64,000 nucleotides of DNA from Paenibacillus hexagrammi (GCF_021513275.1 NZ_CP090978.1:4402001-4466000); one strand, 5' to 3'; numbered from the stretch's first letter, positions 26,014-36,357 are shown. Translations and numbers: made by a program. Notes: generated from the sequence alone by a model not told the origin.

Positions 26014-26616
26014 TCACAGTACACGGATATCAAAGGTCAGGAGCATATCGCTGAGCATGGATATGGGCAAACCCACCACATTAAAATAATCACCCTCTAT
26101 TGATTTTACAATGGTAGCGCCCAAGCCTTGAATAGCATAGGACCCCGCTTTGTCCTTTGGCTCACCTGTAGCAATATAGTTCCAGATCTGTTCATCCGTT
26201 AACGGCTTCATACTCACCTTGGTTACTTGATGAGAAACTGTCATCTTACCGGATTTCGCATCGATACAAGCTACTCCACTAAATACCTCATGCACTGCGC
26301 CCTGGAGGCCCTTTAGCATTCGGAAGGAATCCTCCTCGTTGACCGGCTTGCCAAGTACTTCGCCTTGATGCACCACAACGGTATCCGATCCGATAATCAC
26401 GCCTTCTATATCCTCACTCTGGATCATCTCCCGAACTGTGGACGCTTTGCGAACCGATAGCATTTCTACCATTTCCGCGGGAGTTATTTGACCCTCCACG
26501 GACTCATCCGCGTCACTGACACGAATGATATAAGGAAGTCCGAGCGATTGGATCAGCTCCTGCCTACGCGGCGAGGATGAAGCAAGTATAAGGGTGGGAA
26601 GCTTAGCAGCACTCAT
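26014..26616 (-). CDS. maf: Maf-like nucleotide pyrophosphatase
   Basis: Maf proteins hydrolyse non-canonical or specific nucleoside triphosphates and have been linked to septum inhibition. The 200-residue protein has LASSSPRRQELI at the N-terminus, a GSDTVV motif and DKAGSYAIQGLG near the C-terminus. It lies between spoIIB and radC as in B. subtilis, though here a divergent amidase gene is inserted. Confidence 0.93.
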   Translation of the reverse strand: MSAAKLPTLILASSSPRRQELIQSLGLPYIIRVSDADESVEGQITPAEMVEMLSVRKASTVREMIQSEDIEGVIIGSDTVVVHQGEVLGKPVNEEDSFRMLKGLQGAVHEVFSGVACIDAKSGKMTVSHQVTKVSMKPLTDEQIWNYIATGEPKDKAGSYAIQGLGATIVKSIEGDYFNVVGLPISMLSDMLLTFDIRVL

Positions 26617-26668
26617 ATGTATAACATCTCCTATCCGTTTTATGTTCTCATTCTATTTTTGCCCAGAC

Positions 26669-26910
26669 TTACAGCTTGCGGAATAAAAAGAAACCGCCTG
26701 TCAACCCAAGGATACTGCACAAATTGAGTTTAATCTGAAGGTGCAGCTCGTACTTTAACACTTGCAAATCCGCTTTGGGCTCCCACGTGATTTGCGCAGA
26801 CTTAGTCAGGAAAGAAAGCGCGGAAACCGGCATGAGCAACTGCCCGACGATAATTCCTGTAATAAGTCCGATTACCAAAAACAGTATAAGGGTTAGCGTG
26901 TTTTTTTCAT
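26669..26910 (-). CDS. DUF4321-type small membrane protein, frameshifted at its start
   Basis: The product is about 80 residues with one or two membrane segments (TLILFLVIGLITGIIVGQLL and LNLCSILGLTGGFFLF). The family is widespread in spore formers and its function is unknown. The ATG at 26910 has GGAGAGG 9 nt upstream and a promoter 32 bp away, but its frame stops after five codons. Adding one A to the A7 run (26901-26907) gives MKKNTLTLIL and joins the body of the protein. The other in-frame start, GTG at 26983, lies upstream of the promoter and is unlikely. Confidence 0.7.
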
Positions 26911-26941
26911 GAATGGCATCCTCTCCAGAAGGTACAAGCCT

Positions 26942-26971
26942 ATTATACTTGCAAGTTCTTATATGGATCAA
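26942..26971 (-). promoter_or_regulatory. Sigma-A promoter of the DUF4321 gene
   Basis: On the minus strand TTGATC (26966-26971) and a perfect TATAAT (26942-26947) are separated by 18 bp. Confidence 0.6.
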
Positions 26972-27066
26972 ACGAAACTGCACAGCCCGTTAGCCCAATA
27001 CCGTATCTTACCTGCTTACACAGAGAGCTGATCCTAGTAAGATAGTGTGTGGAGGGACAGCCTAAG

Positions 27067-28340
27067 ATGAACCTGCGAAAAAAACTGCTCATTTTGTCAT
27101 CCGTATTTATGCTTTCATTTCCTTATCAGGCATTCGCCTACAAAGTTGTTGTCGACGCCGGACATGGCGGCTCTGATCCTGGAGCGATAGGCGTTAATGG
27201 CCTGCAAGAAAAAGATGTGACTCTCGATATTGCGCAACGACTGCGAGACGATCTTGCTCGCAGCGGCTATGAAGTAGCGATGACACGTACCGACGACCGG
27301 TATATCTCTCTTGCGGATCGCGTTGCTTTTACCAATCAGCAGAATGCCGATCTTTTCGTATCTGTCCATGCGAATTCTATTAATAATTCGAAAACTAACG
27401 GGACTATGGTTCTCTACTACGACAAGGATTATCCGCAGGAGGATTATCCGGCAAGCGAAGAAATGAAAATCATGACCCCTTATAGCAAGGATCTGGCGCA
27501 AAAAGTGCTGAACTCTCTTGTAACCGCAGCCGGAACCAAGAATCTTGGACTAGTTCCCAGCGCAGTCTATGTGGCGAGAATGGGGAAGATTCCTAGTATT
27601 CTTGTGGAAACTGCATTCTTGAGCAGCTACACCGATTCGGCTTTACTTGCCGATCCATCGATCCGGCCGCTATGGCGGAACACATTGAGAAAGGAATCGA
27701 AGCCTACGCTCCTCCTGTCTTCACCGACACGATCGGACATTGGGCCCGGGAAGCGATCCTAAGAATGAAGGATAAGGGATTGGTAGAAGGCATCGGGAAT
27801 CTATATGAGCCTAATCGCGCATTGACCCGAGCGGAATTTGTAACCATTATGGACCGTGCCTTTGACTTCTCCAAGCTTTTGCAAGCTTGCTCAAGCACTG
27901 TATCCGTGACATCCTCCGTGTATGGTTGCAAACCAGCGACTAGCGGGACAAGGACAAGCCAAGCAGCATCGTACAAAGACCTGCCTGCAACGCATTGGGC
28001 AAGCACCACGATGCGAAAAGCAGCTCAGCTAGGCTTACTGCAGGGATATTCGGATGGAACGATTGGGCCGGATAAACCGATCTCAAGAGCCGAGGTAGCT
28101 GTCCTTTTCAACCGTTTACTACAGGTTGGAAAATCAGCTTCTATAACAAAAGCTGTAATAACTCCTTCTTTTTCAGATGTGCCTGCCTCGCTTTGGAGCG
28201 CGGACGCCATTTATTCTCTGAAGAAGCAAGGTATCATTAACGGTGTGACAGACCGAGATTTTAAACCGGATCTCCCTATCAGCAGAGCTGAAACGGCTGT
28301 CATGATGGATCGTTATTTCAGCACGCTTAGCGCCAAATAG
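27067..28340 (+). CDS. N-acetylmuramoyl-L-alanine amidase with three SLH domains, frameshifted
   Basis: This secreted Amidase_3 enzyme cleaves the glycan-peptide bond and would be held at the wall by SLH domains. A signal peptide ends near AFA. The zinc motifs DAGHGGSDPGA, VSVHAN and the catalytic Glu in ILVETAFLS are visible. Three SLH repeats follow (around HWAREAILRMKDKGLV, HWASTTMRKAAQLGLL and LWSADAIYSLKKQGII). The reading frame breaks at 27664-27668. One extra G restores SIRAAMAEHIEKG and a 424-residue protein. The ATG at 27067 has GGAGGG 10 nt upstream. Confidence 0.85.
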
Positions 28341-28377
28341 CTTAGCCTTATGTACATGGGAGCATGAGGTTTAAAAG

Positions 28378-28424
28378 AAAAAGAAGCATTCAATTCCGTT
28401 GCGAGGGAATTGAATGCTTCTTTA
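28378..28424. terminator. Bidirectional terminator between SLH amidase and spoIIB-like gene
   Basis: GAAGCATTCAATTCC pairs perfectly with GGAATTGAATGCTTC around an eight-base loop, flanked by A- and T-rich sequence. Confidence 0.9.
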
Positions 28425-28521
28425 GTTTGCTGATCAGGCTGGGTCCGTTACGAGCTTTAGCAGCATTTCTCCGATCACTGTGTTTTCCATTAAAATGCTG
28501 AGTTTCATCTTTTTCTACGAT

Positions 28522-29826
28522 TTAAGAAGCAGCAATTTCTTTCAGTAAGGCCTTCTCTGCGATGATATATTGCATCATGGATGTCTGAGCCTGCCACAGC
28601 ATAGCGGTTGATGGTGCTTTCTTATACTCTTCCATGGATTGCACGGCGCTGTTAGCAGCTGTAATCATTTTTTGCACATATGGCTTCAATGGATCAGCCA
28701 GACCTTCATTCATTGATGCCGCAAGACCTGTCATCGTCTGGTGGCTGGTTCGAATCGCTTGCAGCGAAGTATCGCTTAAGGAAGTAAGCTTGGCTTCCGG
28801 CAGATGCACTACCGTCAGTCCGCTTATCGTTTGGACCAGCTTATCCCCTTCAGTCAAAAACGGTGCTACCGAGTCTGGCTTAGACCCGCTCCAACGAATG
28901 CCGGATACGGCCGGGATATCCATACTTTTCACATAAACCTCCACTTGTTTATCTTGCAGTTGCTGACTTAATGCCAGCGCATCGTCGCGGCTCGGAGCGA
29001 AGCCTACGAAGACAGTAAGCTTATCACTCTCATCCAATGCGGAGGCTAGTCCAAGCTTCTTCAAGCCGTCTTGTGCGGAAACTGCGCTCTGTTTCGTGCT
29101 GAACACGCCGTTTTGCAGGAAAGCGTAGGATTTGGCAGAAAGTTGAACAGGTGTTACTGCAATGCCCGCCGAAACTGGCACAGCAGCATCCCCCGCAGCG
29201 TTCGCGTTAGCCGGAACTGCAGACGCACCAACCGCTTTGTCTTGTACAGCTGTTTGTGTATTGGCTGCCGACTGAACAATTTTACCTGGCTGTCCGTCTG
29301 TGGAGTCCGAAAACATGGAAAGAACAAAAAATCCAAAAGCAACACCGGTGATTACGGCCCCCGCCACAGAAGTAGCGATTCGGCCCCAAGACGTAACGGT
29401 CGTCTTCGCATAGCGAGTCCCTACTTCAGGCTCAATATACGGCCCTTTGCGCGACCAAGAGGCCCAGTCATCAGAATCTCCTTGAATTGGCGCTTTAGGT
29501 TGTTCCTCTCTGCTTCGCTCTGCCTGTGAATCTCGAATGATTCGCTCTACTCGTTCACTTTCGCTCTCAATCGGGCTGTTCCAACTCCCAAAATCCGTCG
29601 TGAAGGTGTTGAGTGCATGCGGTTCAAACATACTCTCCACCTGTTCACGCTCGGCTCTATGCAAATGAGTGATCTGTTCCGCAGTATCTTCCACTTGTGT
29701 TTCTACAACTTCAAACTCCTCCTGATGAAGCGGAATCACTTTTTCCTCTTTCTTAGATGCTCTTCGAGTGGGCTCCTGACGGTCCTGTTCATTAAAACGA
29801 TATGTAATTCTTCCTTTATTCATCAT
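28522..29826 (-). CDS. spoIIB: SpoIIB-like SPOR-domain membrane protein
   Basis: SpoIIB localises to the sporulation septum and helps recruit the engulfment machinery. The 434-residue protein has a long acidic cytoplasmic N-terminus, one membrane segment (about 150-172) and an Ala-rich linker. A SPOR-like domain follows (about 225-300, SYAFLQNGVFSTKQSA and LTVFVGFAPSRDDA), then a helical C-terminal region. Sequence is divergent; the name rests on the SPOR domain, topology and position between folC and maf as in B. subtilis. Confidence 0.75.
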   Translation of the reverse strand: MMNKGRITYRFNEQDRQEPTRRASKKEEKVIPLHQEEFEVVETQVEDTAEQITHLHRAEREQVESMFEPHALNTFTTDFGSWNSPIESESERVERIIRDSQAERSREEQPKAPIQGDSDDWASWSRKGPYIEPEVGTRYAKTTVTSWGRIATSVAGAVITGVAFGFFVLSMFSDSTDGQPGKIVQSAANTQTAVQDKAVGASAVPANANAAGDAAVPVSAGIAVTPVQLSAKSYAFLQNGVFSTKQSAVSAQDGLKKLGLASALDESDKLTVFVGFAPSRDDALALSQQLQDKQVEVYVKSMDIPAVSGIRWSGSKPDSVAPFLTEGDKLVQTISGLTVVHLPEAKLTSLSDTSLQAIRTSHQTMTGLAASMNEGLADPLKPYVQKMITAANSAVQSMEEYKKAPSTAMLWQAQTSMMQYIIAEKALLKEIAAS

Positions 29827-29860
29827 ATCTTCTCTCCTTGTCCAACATCATCTTGATACT

Positions 29861-29889
29861 AAAATATGATAGAGAGAATTGAATTATGA
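29861..29889 (-). promoter_or_regulatory. Possible sigma-E type promoter of the spoIIB-like gene
   Basis: On the minus strand TCATAAT (29883-29889), a 14-bp spacer and CATATTTT (29861-29868) resemble the spoIVFA promoter element. The -10 matches CATACAHT at 6 of 8 positions. This is motif evidence only. Confidence 0.35.
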
Positions 29890-29965
29890 CTGGCAAATCT
29901 ATAAAACTTGCAAATCTTGCAGCCTACTTCCTATTTATCAATAGTTTGACTCATGTGCATACAGA

Positions 29966-29999
29966 CAAAAAAATGCTGCAAGCCTAATGCCTGCAGCAT
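29966..29999 (-). terminator. Terminator after murC
   Basis: On the minus strand ATGCTGCAGGC pairs with GCTTGCAGCAT, then seven T. It ends the valS-folC-murC unit. Confidence 0.88.
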
Positions 30000-30010
30000 A
30001 TCTCTATCCA

Positions 30011-31393
30011 TTATGTCTCATACTTTCCGCGGAGTACTTTAGCTAATCCGTCCGCAGCCTTCCAAATATCCCCTGCCCCCATAGTCAGCACCAAATCTCC
30101 AGGTGCGACGTGGCCGATTACATATTCGAGCACTTCATCCCTCGTCGGAATATGCTGCACGTTCGGGTTACTATTGCTGCGGATCAACTCCACCAATTTG
30201 GCGGAATCGACGCCCTCGATCCGTTTCTCTCCGGCAGGAGAATAAATATCGGTTATGATGACTTCGTCAGCCTCTTCAAACGAGCGGCTGAACTGCTCGA
30301 ATAAATAATACGTTCTCGTATACCGCTGTGGCTGGAACACGGCAATAATTCGCTTGCCCGTTGCCTTAGCCGCGCTTATCGTCGCTTGAATTTCTGTCGG
30401 GTGGTGCGCATAATCGTCAATGACAAGAATGTTATTGACTTCTCCGAGCACCTGAAATCGGCGCTTAGCCCCACGGAATTCGCGAATGGCTTCGGCGACT
30501 TGCTCAAACGTTAAACCTGCTTCCAAGCAAGTGATCAAGGTTGCAAGCGCATTATATACATTATGCTTGCCTGGCACCGAGAGAGCCAGCTGACCAAGCT
30601 CTTTGCCTTGGTAATGAACAGTGAACGTCACTTTTCGGTCACCAAGTGAGATGTCAGAAGCCATATAATCGGAATCAGTGTGAATACCATAGGTAATCAC
30701 ATCGCTTTGAATTTGCGGAATCATTTCACGCAGGAAACCATCGTCATTGCAGACAACGGCCTTTCCACCGGGACGAACCTGGCTCAAGAATTGCGCATAG
30801 GCCTTCTTTAAATTTTCAAAATCGCCGTTGTAATTCTCCAGGTGATCTGCTTCAATGTTGTTCACGAGAGCTACCGTAGGGTGATACTGTAAGAACGTAC
30901 CGTCGCTCTCATCCGCTTCGGCAACGACAAATTCCCCTTTGCCGGCCTTGGCGTTACTGCCGACGTTCATGATTTCTCCGCCAATAATGTATGTCGGGTC
31001 TAGTCCCGTATTCTCCATAACAAGCGCAATCATGGAAGAAGTTGTCGTCTTGCCGTGCGCCCCGGCAACCGCGATGCCCTTGCGTTCATTCATGAGTCTT
31101 GCAAGCATCTGTGAGCGGTGAATAATGGGAATGTTAAGCTCCTCAGCAGCCTGCATCTCTACATTATCTTTCGATAAGGCCGTAGAATACACTACAAGAT
31201 CCGCACCGGATACATTCCTCGCTTCATGTCCGATGAATACTTGAGCCCCTTTGGCTTTCAGCTTTGCAGTTAAATCCTGCTCAGCTAAGTCGGAACCGGA
31301 AATTCGATAACCCATTTCAAGCATTACCTTGGCAATGGCACTCATTCCGTATCCGCCGATGCCGATAAAATGTACGTGTTGATCTTGACTCAC
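30011..31393 (-). CDS. murC: UDP-N-acetylmuramate-L-alanine ligase MurC
   Basis: MurC adds L-Ala to UDP-MurNAc in peptidoglycan precursor synthesis. The 460-residue protein has HFIGIGGYGMSAIA at the N-terminus, the ATP motif GAHGKTTTSSMIA, and the Mur-family DDYAHHPTEI segment. The frame is open further upstream into folC, but GTG at 31393 has GGTGAG at 6 nt and fits the usual N-terminus. It begins 7 bp after folC ends. Confidence 0.95.
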   Translation of the reverse strand: MSQDQHVHFIGIGGYGMSAIAKVMLEMGYRISGSDLAEQDLTAKLKAKGAQVFIGHEARNVSGADLVVYSTALSKDNVEMQAAEELNIPIIHRSQMLARLMNERKGIAVAGAHGKTTTSSMIALVMENTGLDPTYIIGGEIMNVGSNAKAGKGEFVVAEADESDGTFLQYHPTVALVNNIEADHLENYNGDFENLKKAYAQFLSQVRPGGKAVVCNDDGFLREMIPQIQSDVITYGIHTDSDYMASDISLGDRKVTFTVHYQGKELGQLALSVPGKHNVYNALATLITCLEAGLTFEQVAEAIREFRGAKRRFQVLGEVNNILVIDDYAHHPTEIQATISAAKATGKRIIAVFQPQRYTRTYYLFEQFSRSFEEADEVIITDIYSPAGEKRIEGVDSAKLVELIRSNSNPNVQHIPTRDEVLEYVIGHVAPGDLVLTMGAGDIWKAADGLAKVLRGKYET

Positions 31394-31400
31394 GTCGTTC

Positions 31401-32777
31401 TCACCATCCTTTTTCAGAATCGGTTTGATTGGTAATCCAAGAACGAACATCGGAGATTAAATACAGCGTGCCGGATACGACCGCCAGATCATCCTGCTCT
31501 GTTCTGCTTGTCAGGGCTTCCAAAGCACGCTTCCAGTCGCGCTCCACCACAATATCCACCTTTCGGTCCATATCATGCATGAGTTCCCGCGCCAGGTCTG
31601 CGAGTTCGGAGGCATCCCCTTTTTTATGAAAATCTGGTTCGGTAAGGATGAGAGTATCCACCAATGGTAGTATATGCCTCAGATAGCCCGTATGATTCTT
31701 AGTAGATAGCATCCCCATCATAAAATGAAGCCGCTTGTACGAGTACAGGCTGCGAAGCGCTTCCGCTAAAGTTTCGGCGCCTTCCGGGTTATGCGCACCG
31801 TCAAGCACAATCCGAGGATGACTCGAAACCATCTCCAGACGCCCCGGCCAACGTGTTTGCTCTAAGCCTTTGAATAAATCCTCGTCGTCAACGATGCAAG
31901 CGTAGTACTGGCGCAGCACTTCAAGGGTCATCACAGCAACAGCAGCGTTCGTTACCTGGTGGGCGCCGTTTAGCGATATTGGAACTTCCTTCAGCGCTCG
32001 GAAAGGACCTTCGAAATCGAATGTTTGGCGATCGAGCCTACTTGTGACAACGGAATAGCGAAATTGGGTTCCTAGTGTGTACAGTGTAGCTTTCTTTTCC
32101 TTCGCAGCTTGTTCAATAACCTTCCAGACTTCCGGCTGATGAACAGCTGTAATGACAGGCACTCCGGCTTTAATAATTCCAGCCTTCTCCGCCGCCACTT
32201 GTTCAAGCGTATCTCCCAAAATCTCCATGTGGTCGTGTCCAACATTGGTAATGACGGAAACAACAGGATTCACGATATTCGTGCAGTCCAATCTTCCGCC
32301 TAGTCCTGTCTCCCACACCACATAATCCGGGTAAGTCACTTTGGCAAAATAGAGGATCGCCAGAGCCGTGGAAATTTCAAACATGGACGGAGCGCCAAGC
32401 TCCGTCTCTGCAATTTCGTCCACAATCGGCTTCATCTCATTCACCAGCTTCAGCAGCGAAGCATCGTCAATATCCGTACCGTTGACCTGAATACGATTTG
32501 TATATTTCTCCAAATATGGAGAAGTAAACGTTCCGACATCGTATCCACAAGTCTGAAGTACCGATGCCAAGTAGGCACATGTAGAGCCTTTACCATTCGT
32601 CCCGGCTACATGGATAAACTTCAGTCTCCGCTCGGGATGACCAAGCTTCTCCATAAGAAGCTGCATCCGTGAAAGACCCGGCTTGATTCCCAGCTTTTCC
32701 ATTCGACCGACGATCCAATCAATCGCCTCTTGAGCGCTTTCGAAAGCCCCACGCGCCACAGTATCTTCTTTCATCAT
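31401..32777 (-). CDS. folC: Folylpolyglutamate synthase / dihydrofolate synthase FolC
   Basis: FolC adds glutamate to dihydropteroate and folates. The 458-residue protein shows the Mur-ligase-like ATP motif GTNGKGSTCAYLA, TSPYLEKYTNRIQ, and the GAHNPEGAETLAEAL C-terminal domain signature. It lies 69 bp after valS, as in B. subtilis, and should be co-transcribed under the valine T-box. Confidence 0.96.
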   Translation of the reverse strand: MMKEDTVARGAFESAQEAIDWIVGRMEKLGIKPGLSRMQLLMEKLGHPERRLKFIHVAGTNGKGSTCAYLASVLQTCGYDVGTFTSPYLEKYTNRIQVNGTDIDDASLLKLVNEMKPIVDEIAETELGAPSMFEISTALAILYFAKVTYPDYVVWETGLGGRLDCTNIVNPVVSVITNVGHDHMEILGDTLEQVAAEKAGIIKAGVPVITAVHQPEVWKVIEQAAKEKKATLYTLGTQFRYSVVTSRLDRQTFDFEGPFRALKEVPISLNGAHQVTNAAVAVMTLEVLRQYYACIVDDEDLFKGLEQTRWPGRLEMVSSHPRIVLDGAHNPEGAETLAEALRSLYSYKRLHFMMGMLSTKNHTGYLRHILPLVDTLILTEPDFHKKGDASELADLARELMHDMDRKVDIVVERDWKRALEALTSRTEQDDLAVVSGTLYLISDVRSWITNQTDSEKGW

Positions 32778-32845
32778 TTCTCATCCTCATTTACTATATG
32801 AATCGCCGTGCTGATGCAACTAGGCAACCGTACATTTTTCCATCT

Positions 32846-35512
32846 TTATCCTTTTAATTCCGCTAAACGAGCTATCACTTTATCTCTCTTATCCGCATAA
32901 TCTGCTAGCTTCGCCTTCTCTTCCTCAATCACCTTGGCAGGCGCTTTGGCAACAAAGCCTTCGTTAGCGAGCTTTTTCTCAATTCGGGCTACTTCGCCAT
33001 GTAGAGTTTGCAGCTCCTTATCCAGTCTGGCCAGCTCCTGCGTGATGTCAATGAGACCTGCAAGCGGCAGATACAGCTCTGCGCCGGTTACGACAGCGGT
33101 CATAGCTTTCTCAGGAGCGGACAGCTCTGTGTCGATTTCCAGCAAGGATGTGTTGCAGAAGCGTCTCAAGTATTCTTCGTTGCTGCGTAAAATCGCTTGC
33201 GTCTCCGCACTAGCTGGTTTAACAAGCAGTTCGATTTTTTTGCTCATCGGCACATTCACTTCAGCACGAATATTACGCACGGAACGGATCGCATCCATGA
33301 GCAGTTCCATCTCACGAACCGCGTCAGGCGCCGCGAAGTCTGGGTTCTCTTTCGGCCATGGAGCAAGCGTAATCGTCTCGCCTTCATGAGGCAGATGCTG
33401 CCAAATTTCTTCACTAATGAATGGCATAAACGGATGGATCAGGCGCTGTGTTTGATCAAGCACATAGGCAAGAACGGACTGCGTCTTCTTCTTAGCTTCA
33501 GTATCCGTACCGTAGAGGCTCAGCTTGCTGAACTCGATATACCAGTCACACAGGTCATCCCAAATAAAGTTATACAGCAGGCGTCCCGTTTCCCCGAACT
33601 CATAGCTGTCGATCAAGCGAGTTACTTCGCGAACCGTCTCATTTAAGCGGTGCAAGATCCAACGATCTGCTGTACCCAATTTACCGGACAAATCAATATC
33701 GGCTGCTGTTACATCCGTCAAATTCATCAAAGCAAAGCGCGACGCATTCCAGATCTTATTGGCAAAATTCCTCGCCTGCTCTACGCGCTCCCAGCGGAAA
33801 CGCAAATCCTGCCCCGGCGTGCTGCTTGTAGAAATCATATATCTCATCGCATCTGCGCCGTATTTCTCAATGACTTCCAGCGGATCGACGCCGTTGCCGA
33901 GCGATTTGGACATTTTGCGTCCTTCAGAATCACGCACAAGACCGTGCATCAACACATCTTTAAACGGAATTTGCTCCGTAAACTCAAGCGCCGTGAAAAT
34001 CATTCGAGCAACCCAGAAATAGATGATGTCGTAGCCGGTAACCAGAACGTTCGTTGGGTAGAAACGCTGCAAGTCCGCTGTTTTTTCCGGCCAGCCGAGC
34101 GTCGAGAACGGCCACAAACCGGAGCTGAACCACGTATCTAGAACATCATTATCTTGATTAATATTCGCGCTTTGGCAGTGCGAGCACACTGCAGCATCTT
34201 CACGAGAAACCGTCACTTGACCGCAATCCGAGCAGTGCCATGCCGGAATTCGGTGTCCCCACCACAATTGACGGGAAATACACCAGTCGCGCACATTTTC
34301 GATCCAGTTCAAGTACGTTCTTTCAAAACGGTCCGGCACAAAGTTCACGCCTTTGCCGGATTTTTGTGCTTCGATCGCTTTGTCGGCAAGCGGCTGCATC
34401 TTCACAAACCACTGCGTGGACAGATATGGCTCGATAACCGCACCGCTGCGCTCACTGTGTCCGACTTGATGCACGTGCTCTTCGATTTTCAGAAGAACGC
34501 CCTGCTCCTTCAGGTCACTAACAAGCTTCTTACGGCAATCAAAACGGTCCAGCCCTTGGTATGGCCCTGCGTTGGCATTCATCGTGCCTGATTCGTCCAT
34601 GACAAGAACCTGCGGCAGATCGTGGCGCTTACCCACTTCAAAGTCGTTCGGATCATGAGCAGGCGTAATCTTCACCGCACCGGTCCCGAATTCTTTTTCT
34701 ACATACTCGTCGCCAATAATAGGAATTTCACGATTTACGACCGGAAGCAGCAGCATCTTACCGATGAGGTGCTTGTAACGCTCATCCTCCGGATGAACAG
34801 CAACCGCTGTATCACCGAGCATTGTTTCCGGACGCGTCGTAGCTACCACGATGGAGCCTGTGCCGTCCGTAGTTTTATATTCCAAATGATAGAGATTCCC
34901 TTGAACCTCTTTGTACTCCACTTCAATATCGGAGAGCGCCGTGCGTGCCGCCGGGTCCCAGTTAATAATGTAATTGCCGCGATAGATCAGGCCTTTTTCA
35001 TAGAGACTGACGAACACTTCGCGTACTGCTTTGGACAGCCCTTCGTCCAAAGTAAAACGCTCGCGTGAATAGTCAAGCGAGAAGCCCATTTTCGCCCATT
35101 GCTCGCGGATCGTGCCAGCATAATGCTCTTTCCACTCCCAGACTTTTTCCAGGAACTTCTCGCGCCCCAGGTCATAGCGAGACTGGCCTTCCTCGCGCAG
35201 CTTTTGCTCCACTTTAGTTTGGGTTGCAATCCCCGCGTGGTCCGAACCAGGCAGCCATAGCGTGTCATAGCCTTGCATCCGCTTCGTGCGGACCAGAATA
35301 TCCTGCAGCGTAAAATCCAGGGCATGCCCGATGTGCAGCATTCCTGTTACGTTAGGAGGAGGAATGACAATCGTGTACGGCTCCGCGTCAGGACGGTTGC
35401 CTGCTTTAAAGAACTCATTCTTGATCCAGTAGTCGTACCACTTGCGCTCCGCTTCCTTCGGGTCGTAGGTGGTAGGCATTTGTAATTGCTCTGCTTGATT
35501 CGTTTCGCTCAT
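32846..35512 (-). CDS. valS: Valyl-tRNA synthetase
   Basis: ValS charges tRNA-Val. The 888-residue class I enzyme has the HIGH-type signature [15 protein letters not shown] near residue 50, an editing domain, the KMSKSLGN motif and a C-terminal coiled coil. The ATG at 35512 has GGAGGT 6 nt upstream; nine earlier in-frame codons are excluded. Expression is governed by the T-box at 36079-36357. The leader between the T-box and this gene is unusually long and repeat-rich. Confidence 0.98.
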   Translation of the reverse strand: MSETNQAEQLQMPTTYDPKEAERKWYDYWIKNEFFKAGNRPDAEPYTIVIPPPNVTGMLHIGHALDFTLQDILVRTKRMQGYDTLWLPGSDHAGIATQTKVEQKLREEGQSRYDLGREKFLEKVWEWKEHYAGTIREQWAKMGFSLDYSRERFTLDEGLSKAVREVFVSLYEKGLIYRGNYIINWDPAARTALSDIEVEYKEVQGNLYHLEYKTTDGTGSIVVATTRPETMLGDTAVAVHPEDERYKHLIGKMLLLPVVNREIPIIGDEYVEKEFGTGAVKITPAHDPNDFEVGKRHDLPQVLVMDESGTMNANAGPYQGLDRFDCRKKLVSDLKEQGVLLKIEEHVHQVGHSERSGAVIEPYLSTQWFVKMQPLADKAIEAQKSGKGVNFVPDRFERTYLNWIENVRDWCISRQLWWGHRIPAWHCSDCGQVTVSREDAAVCSHCQSANINQDNDVLDTWFSSGLWPFSTLGWPEKTADLQRFYPTNVLVTGYDIIYFWVARMIFTALEFTEQIPFKDVLMHGLVRDSEGRKMSKSLGNGVDPLEVIEKYGADAMRYMISTSSTPGQDLRFRWERVEQARNFANKIWNASRFALMNLTDVTAADIDLSGKLGTADRWILHRLNETVREVTRLIDSYEFGETGRLLYNFIWDDLCDWYIEFSKLSLYGTDTEAKKKTQSVLAYVLDQTQRLIHPFMPFISEEIWQHLPHEGETITLAPWPKENPDFAAPDAVREMELLMDAIRSVRNIRAEVNVPMSKKIELLVKPASAETQAILRSNEEYLRRFCNTSLLEIDTELSAPEKAMTAVVTGAELYLPLAGLIDITQELARLDKELQTLHGEVARIEKKLANEGFVAKAPAKVIEEEKAKLADYADKRDKVIARLAELKG

Positions 35513-35582
35513 ATGTTTACCTCCGTGGTTTTGCAGCACGCCGCAAAACCTGTATTTTAATGTATTTGTTCTCCGCTTCTAC

Positions 35583-35762
35583 GAGCTTCATTCCCGTCAG
35601 GGAACGAGCTTGGCACTTATGAGCTTCGTTCCCTTCAGGGAACGAGCTTGGCACTTATGAGCTTCGTTCCCTTCAGGGAACGAGCTTGGCACTTATGAGC
35701 TTCGTTCCCTTCAGGGAACGGGCTTGGCACTTATGAGCTTCGTTCCCGTAGGGAACGGGCTC
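35583..35762. repeat. 38-bp tandem hairpin repeat in the valS leader
   Basis: Four complete 38-bp units start at 35583, 35621, 35659 and 35697, with a partial fifth at 35735. Each has an inverted repeat (GTTCCCT-TC-AGGGAAC, extended by AGCT arms) followed by a GGCACTTAT spacer. Units 2 and 3 are identical. The unit length is not a multiple of three and no credible protein is encoded. Confidence 0.92.
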
Positions 35763-35885
35763 CCACGTTTTCCGTAGGAAAACTTCCGCTTCCGGCTCTT
35801 GCGCTCTTTGCCCTTGCAAGCTTCGTTCCCGTAGGAACGGGCTCCCCTGTTTTCCGTAGGAAAACTTCCGCTTCCGGCTCTTGCG
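35737..35885. repeat. Larger direct repeat in the valS leader, two copies
   Basis: About 66 bp occur at 35737-35803 and again at 35820-35885 with few differences. Each copy contains two small hairpins, GTTCCCGTAGG(G)AAC and TTTTCCGTAGGAAAA, followed by a shared CTTCCGCTTCCGGCTCTTGCG end. Confidence 0.9.
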
Positions 35886-35899
35886 TCTAGCGTGCAAGC

Positions 35900-36060
35900 G
35901 TGTCCTGCGGAGGAAGTGTCCTTGGACACTCCTCCGCAGGACGAAAGCGCTCCTAGCAGCCGCTATTCACCAACAAGCACCTACCTATCCCCCTGCTCCA
36001 ATCGCTCGTGGTCCAGGGGGCGAAACCCCTGGGGCCCTCCTATTAGGAGGGTTTGGGAGG
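35900..36060. repeat. Further strong hairpins in the valS leader
   Basis: Three more stem-loops follow the tandem array: a stem of about 19 bp around GTCCTGCGGAGGA and its complement (35900-35942), CCAGGGG-GCGAAA-CCCCTGG (36013-36032), and CCCTCC-TATTA-GGAGGG (36035-36051). No protein-coding gene is supported between 35513 and 36452. Confidence 0.8.
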
Positions 36061-36078
36061 TGAAAATACAAATAAGCC

Positions 36079-36357
36079 TTTCGCCGCAAAGGACGAAAGG
36101 CTTGCTTCCGTGGTACCACCTTCATTCCATGTCACCTCGAAAAGCGTTACATGGCTCTCAAACAGATAACGGCTGTGGCCGGCAAACGCTGAAGACGCTG
36201 CGGCTGAAAGCCGTACGGTCCAATCACGTTCACAACTCCAGGGCGACTTCAATCGGCTGTTACCTATGGAACCTTTCAGCGCTGCAGTTCCACTCTCTGA
36301 AGGGCATACCGCTTACTACTCCCTTTCAACGTTTCCAATATTGCTCAAAATGATTTA
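36079..36357 (-). promoter_or_regulatory. T-box riboswitch (valine) upstream of valS
   Basis: On the minus strand the T-box core GGTGGTACCACGG (about 36107-36121) is followed by a terminator stem, AAGCCTTTCG with CGAAAGGCTT. Stem I elements are seen upstream: GGGAGTAGTAAGCGG, an AGAGAGTGG motif, and GAAGTCGCCCTGG. The GTC triplet at 36245-36247 is a valine codon in the expected specifier position. Uncharged tRNA-Val would favour antitermination. The terminator's T tract is interrupted (ATTTGTATTTT). Confidence 0.88.

Noticed and set aside
35583-35762. Regularly spaced 38-bp repeats resembling a CRISPR array
   Set aside because: The units are directly adjacent with no variable spacers, and no cas genes are in the window. 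They are tandem hairpin repeats.
35673-35929. Open frames of 72-74 codons on the minus strand inside the valS leader
   Set aside because: They are translations of the repeat units, low in complexity, without ribosome sites, and lie inside an RNA leader.
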